Source: Spirosoma fluviale (GTDB lineage Bacteria; Bacteroidota; Bacteroidia; Cytophagales; Spirosomataceae). Taken from it: a stretch of DNA of 15,489 bases. The stretch is taken from positions 1 to 15,489 of the forward strand of contig CAMDSI010000031.1 of the NCBI GenBank assembly GCA_945906915.1, written 5' to 3'. Every line of letters starts with the position of its first letter. Within the stretch, counting starts at the first letter, position 1. The position numbers and the translations under genes were made by a program. The notes under the pieces are model-generated. The model had not been told where the DNA came from, ran no database searches, and saw only the letters and a list, made by a program, of their open reading frames with translations. This document shows, in pieces, positions 13,424 through 15,489 of the stretch.

Positions 13424-14218
13424 GTGTCAGAAGAAAACGAATCAAGACCCCCATTTAAGCGACCATTTAGGCATTTTACAGCGCCCGTAACAGACAATAA
13501 AGAGTTTGTATTTGGGGTGCAATCTGTACTAGAAACTCTTCGTTCGGGGAAGGAAATTGATCGTTTATTAGTTCAAAGAGAACTTGGAAACACGGAAATC
13601 CTTGATTTAGCCAAAGAAAAAGGCATACAAGTACAAAAGGTACCTTTGGAAAAATTAAATCGCATCACGCGTAAAAATCACCAAGGGGCTATCGCCTTCG
13701 TTTCTGCTATTCATTATGCGAAATTAGAAAATGTCATCGCAGACACATTTGAAAAAGGAGAAATTCCTTTCATTTTAATCTTAGACCGTATTACGGACGT
13801 TAGAAACTTTGGTGCTATCGCTCGTACGGCCGAATGTGCTGGTGTTCACGCGATTGTTTTACCTTCTCGCGGTGCCGCTCAAATCAATGCGGATGCCATG
13901 AAGACCTCTTCAGGAGCATTAAACTTTATTCCAGTATGTAAAGAAGATAGCCTTATTCAGACCATCGATTTCTTGCAAAATTCAGGTTTGCGTGTGGTGG
14001 CATGTACGGAAAAAGCAAAGAGCAGTATTTACGAAATCGACTACAAAGACCCCATTGCGATCATTATGGGATCTGAAGAAGATGGAATCACCGACGAAAT
14101 CATCCGTAAATCAGATGAAATCGCTAAAATTCCTCAAACAGGTCAAGTAGGTTCTTTAAATGTTTCTGTAGCGGCAGGTGTCATTATTTTTGAGACCGTT
14201 CGCCAGCGCTCCATTTAA
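13424..14218 (+). CDS. rlmB: 23S rRNA (guanosine-2'-O)-methyltransferase, SpoU/TrmH family
   Basis: A SPOUT-class methyltransferase. RlmB methylates the 2'-OH of 23S rRNA G2251 (E. coli numbering) in the P-site loop. The 264 residues comprise a charged N-terminal extension (1-26), the SpoU substrate-binding domain (FVFGVQSVLETLRSGKEI 28-45; KNHQGAIA 84-91) and the trefoil-knot domain. The knot domain carries motif 1 DRITDVRNFGAIARTAECAG (121-140), motif 2 IIMGSEEDGI (213-222) and motif 3 IPQTGQVGSLNVSVAAG (236-252). Closely related family members modify tRNA (TrmH) or other rRNA sites, so the exact target is likely but not certain. The start is GTG at 13424. The only nearby ATG (13390) is out of frame. 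Its stop shares the TTAA tetramer with the convergent SDR gene. Confidence 0.9.
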   Translation: MSEENESRPPFKRPFRHFTAPVTDNKEFVFGVQSVLETLRSGKEIDRLLVQRELGNTEILDLAKEKGIQVQKVPLEKLNRITRKNHQGAIAFVSAIHYAKLENVIADTFEKGEIPFILILDRITDVRNFGAIARTAECAGVHAIVLPSRGAAQINADAMKTSSGALNFIPVCKEDSLIQTIDFLQNSGLRVVACTEKAKSSIYEIDYKDPIAIIMGSEEDGITDEIIRKSDEIAKIPQTGQVGSLNVSVAAGVIIFETVRQRSI

Positions 14219-14964
14219 TTTTTTCGAAGAATTTGGAAGGCTGAAGCTTGCGCTTTCGGCAAAATAGTCACGTCCGCAATATTCACATGCGCTGGCGCCA
14301 TAATAATATAGCGAATTAAATCCGCTACATCTTCGGCCACTAAGGGTTCGTATCCAGCATAAACGGAGGCTGCTTTCGCCGAATCACCCTTAAAACGTAC
14401 CTCAGAAAACTCGGTGTTTACCGCACCCGGAGCTACATTAGATACTTTGATGCCAAATGGATTTAAATCTAAGCGCATACCAGCAGATAAAGCTTCTACT
14501 GCGGCCTTAGAGGCACAATAGACATTTCCATTCGGATACGTTTGTTTGCCCGCAATGGAGGAAAGATTAATGATATGACCTGATTCACGAGCTACCATAC
14601 CTTTCATCACCTCTTTCGATACATATAATAAACCTGTCACATTAGAGGACATCATCGCCTCCCAATCAGCCACGTCTCCATCTTGAATTGCGGACATTCC
14701 ATGCGCATTTCCGGCATTATTTATCAAGACATCGATATTTTTCCAATCGGCCGATAAAGAATCAAAAGCTGAAATAACCGATTTCTGATCCGTCACATCA
14801 AAGACCAAAATAATTGATTCTACACCTAAACTAGCCTTTAATTCCTCTAATCGCTCTTTTCTTCGACCACAAAGAATTAAACGAAAACCGTCTTTAGCTA
14901 AGGATTGGGCAGTGGCGCGGCCGATTCCGGAACTCGCACCTGTGATGCAGGCAATTTTATTCAT
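14215..14964 (-). CDS. Short-chain dehydrogenase/reductase (YdfG-like)
   Basis: A 249-residue classical SDR, an NAD(P)-dependent oxidoreductase. Seen in order: cofactor loop TGASSGIGRAT (8-18); GRR at 33-35, whose Arg residues favour NADP; DVTD (56-59); NNAG (82-85); catalytic Asn108; NLSSIAGKQ (133-141), with Ser136; YCASK, with Tyr149 and Lys153; and VAPGAVNTEF (177-186). The pattern resembles YdfG-type 3-hydroxy-acid/serine dehydrogenases, but substrate assignment from sequence is unsafe. The start is ATG 14964, which gives the standard MNKIACITGAS beginning. The upstream in-frame TTG at 14994 would add ten residues unlike the family. It diverges from pth across 82 bp in which I find no convincing -7 element. 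Confidence 0.9.
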   Translation of the reverse strand: MNKIACITGASSGIGRATAQSLAKDGFRLILCGRRKERLEELKASLGVESIILVFDVTDQKSVISAFDSLSADWKNIDVLINNAGNAHGMSAIQDGDVADWEAMMSSNVTGLLYVSKEVMKGMVARESGHIINLSSIAGKQTYPNGNVYCASKAAVEALSAGMRLDLNPFGIKVSNVAPGAVNTEFSEVRFKGDSAKAASVYAGYEPLVAEDVADLIRYIIMAPAHVNIADVTILPKAQASAFQILRKN

Positions 14965-15046
14965 ATGATTAATTTTATGCGAAGTTAAGCGCAAAGAGGT
15001 GTTCTAAAAAATTTGAACGTAATTTGTAAAAAAATCGCTTACCCGC

Positions 15047-15489
15047 ATGAACTTTTTAATCGTTGGACTGGGCAACATAGGCCCACAGTATTTATTAACA
15101 CGGCATAACATCGGGTTTATGGCGGTAGATTATTTAGCCAAACAAAAAGAGCTATCCTTTAAGACAGACCGGCTAGCTTCTGTTGCCTCCTATAAGTTAA
15201 AAAGTCACACGATCTATTTGATTAAGCCCACCACTTTTATGAACCTAAGTGGAAAAGCAGTGAATTATTGGTTGTCCTATTATAAGATTGAAAAAGAAAA
15301 CATGCTCGTTTTAGTGGACGACCTAGCCCTACCCTACGAGACCTTGCGATTAAAGCCCAAAGGTTCTTCTGGCGGACACAATGGTTTAAAAAGTATCGAA
15401 GAAGTTCTAGGTGGATCAGAATACCCTCGTTTGCGGATGGGAATTGGGAGTGATTTCCCTAAAGGTCGACAAGCAGATTATGTCTTAAG
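15047..15489 (+). CDS. pth: Peptidyl-tRNA hydrolase, 3' end missing
   Basis: Recycles stalled peptidyl-tRNA by cleaving the ester between peptide and tRNA. The first 147 codons are present with no stop; the gene is cut by the window edge, and about 40 residues of a usual 185-190 are missing. Diagnostic residues: MNFLIVGLGNIG, with Asn10; TRHNIGF, with catalytic His20; PTTFMNLSGKAV (61-72), with Asn66; LVLVDDLALP (87-96), with the Asp that activates His; KGSSGGHNGLKSIE (105-118), with His111-Asn112; and YPRLRMGIG (126-134). The GNIG in place of the common GNPG is a mild variant that I believe is normal in Bacteroidota. The start is ATG 15047, with no Shine-Dalgarno sequence. Confidence 0.95.
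   Translation, partial: MNFLIVGLGNIGPQYLLTRHNIGFMAVDYLAKQKELSFKTDRLASVASYKLKSHTIYLIKPTTFMNLSGKAVNYWLSYYKIEKENMLVLVDDLALPYETLRLKPKGSSGGHNGLKSIEEVLGGSEYPRLRMGIGSDFPKGRQADYVL

Noticed and set aside
15000..15046. TAATTTG at 15020-15026 as a pth promoter element
   Set aside because: It is one base short of TAnnTTTG, and no properly spaced -33 partner could be placed.
1..15489. CRISPR array, insertion sequence, integron, prophage or defence system
   Set aside because: No regularly spaced repeats, transposase, integrase or known defence genes are visible. Codon use and composition appear uniform by eye.

Overview
The window looks like a stretch of chromosome from a Bacteroidota bacterium, most likely a Cytophagales-type aquatic relative (the lineage is inferred; no rRNA or marker phylogeny was possible). 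Supporting signs are moderately low GC, the near absence of Shine-Dalgarno sequences, and repeated copies of the Bacteroidota -7 promoter element TAnnTTTG, in two places preceded by a TTTG -33 element at exactly 19 nt. Families common in this phylum are also present: DUF3109, DUF2721, and a GT9 glycosyltransferase with a Cys-rich C-terminus. I see no integrase, transposase, CRISPR array, toxin-antitoxin pair or phage gene. The region reads as compact core genome.

Layout, left to right. Positions 1-461 hold the 5' end of an exported protein (minus strand), a strong hairpin terminator, tRNA-Glu(TTC) on the minus strand with a textbook promoter, and an AT-rich tandem repeat before glgB. glgB (462-2360) encodes glycogen branching enzyme and ends at a hairpin. 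It is followed by a 195-bp gap containing a 102-bp segment bounded by 8-bp inverted repeats. On the minus strand, pyrF and a DUF2721 membrane-protein gene form a two-gene operon (2556-3789). It diverges from rfbC (3856-4395) through tightly packed, probably mutually exclusive promoters. pyrR and pyrB follow on the plus strand, so three pyrimidine genes (pyrF, pyrR, pyrB) lie within about 3 kb. A convergent GT9 heptosyltransferase gene overlaps the pyrB 3' end.

Positions 6932-10089 carry an M16 zinc protease, hemW (radical-SAM heme chaperone) and mtgA (peptidoglycan glycosyltransferase). The convergent pair 10081-10970 consists of a DUF3109 Cys-rich protein and an alkyltransferase-like (ATL) DNA-repair protein joined by a TAATG overlap. 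Next come a lytic transglycosylase with a LysM-like tail (11029-11937), a minus-strand pair of abutting SAM methyltransferases (11914-13344), rlmB (23S rRNA 2'-O-methyltransferase), a convergent short-chain dehydrogenase, and the first 147 codons of pth, which is cut by the window edge.

The themes are pyrimidine synthesis, envelope building and remodelling (rfbC, GT9, mtgA, lytic transglycosylase), translation maintenance (tRNA-Glu, rlmB, pth) and repair or modification (ATL, methyltransferases). Promoter geometry revises several starts: pyrF begins at 3789 and the DUF3109 gene at 10970, and family N-terminal alignment puts the SDR start at 14964. The observations most worth a second look are the PyrR substitutions at RNA-contact positions combined with an apparently leaderless transcript, the Cys-to-Ala ATL paired with DUF3109, the overlapping divergent promoters, and a run of tail-to-tail gene overlaps. 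I did not find a convincing new multi-gene system.
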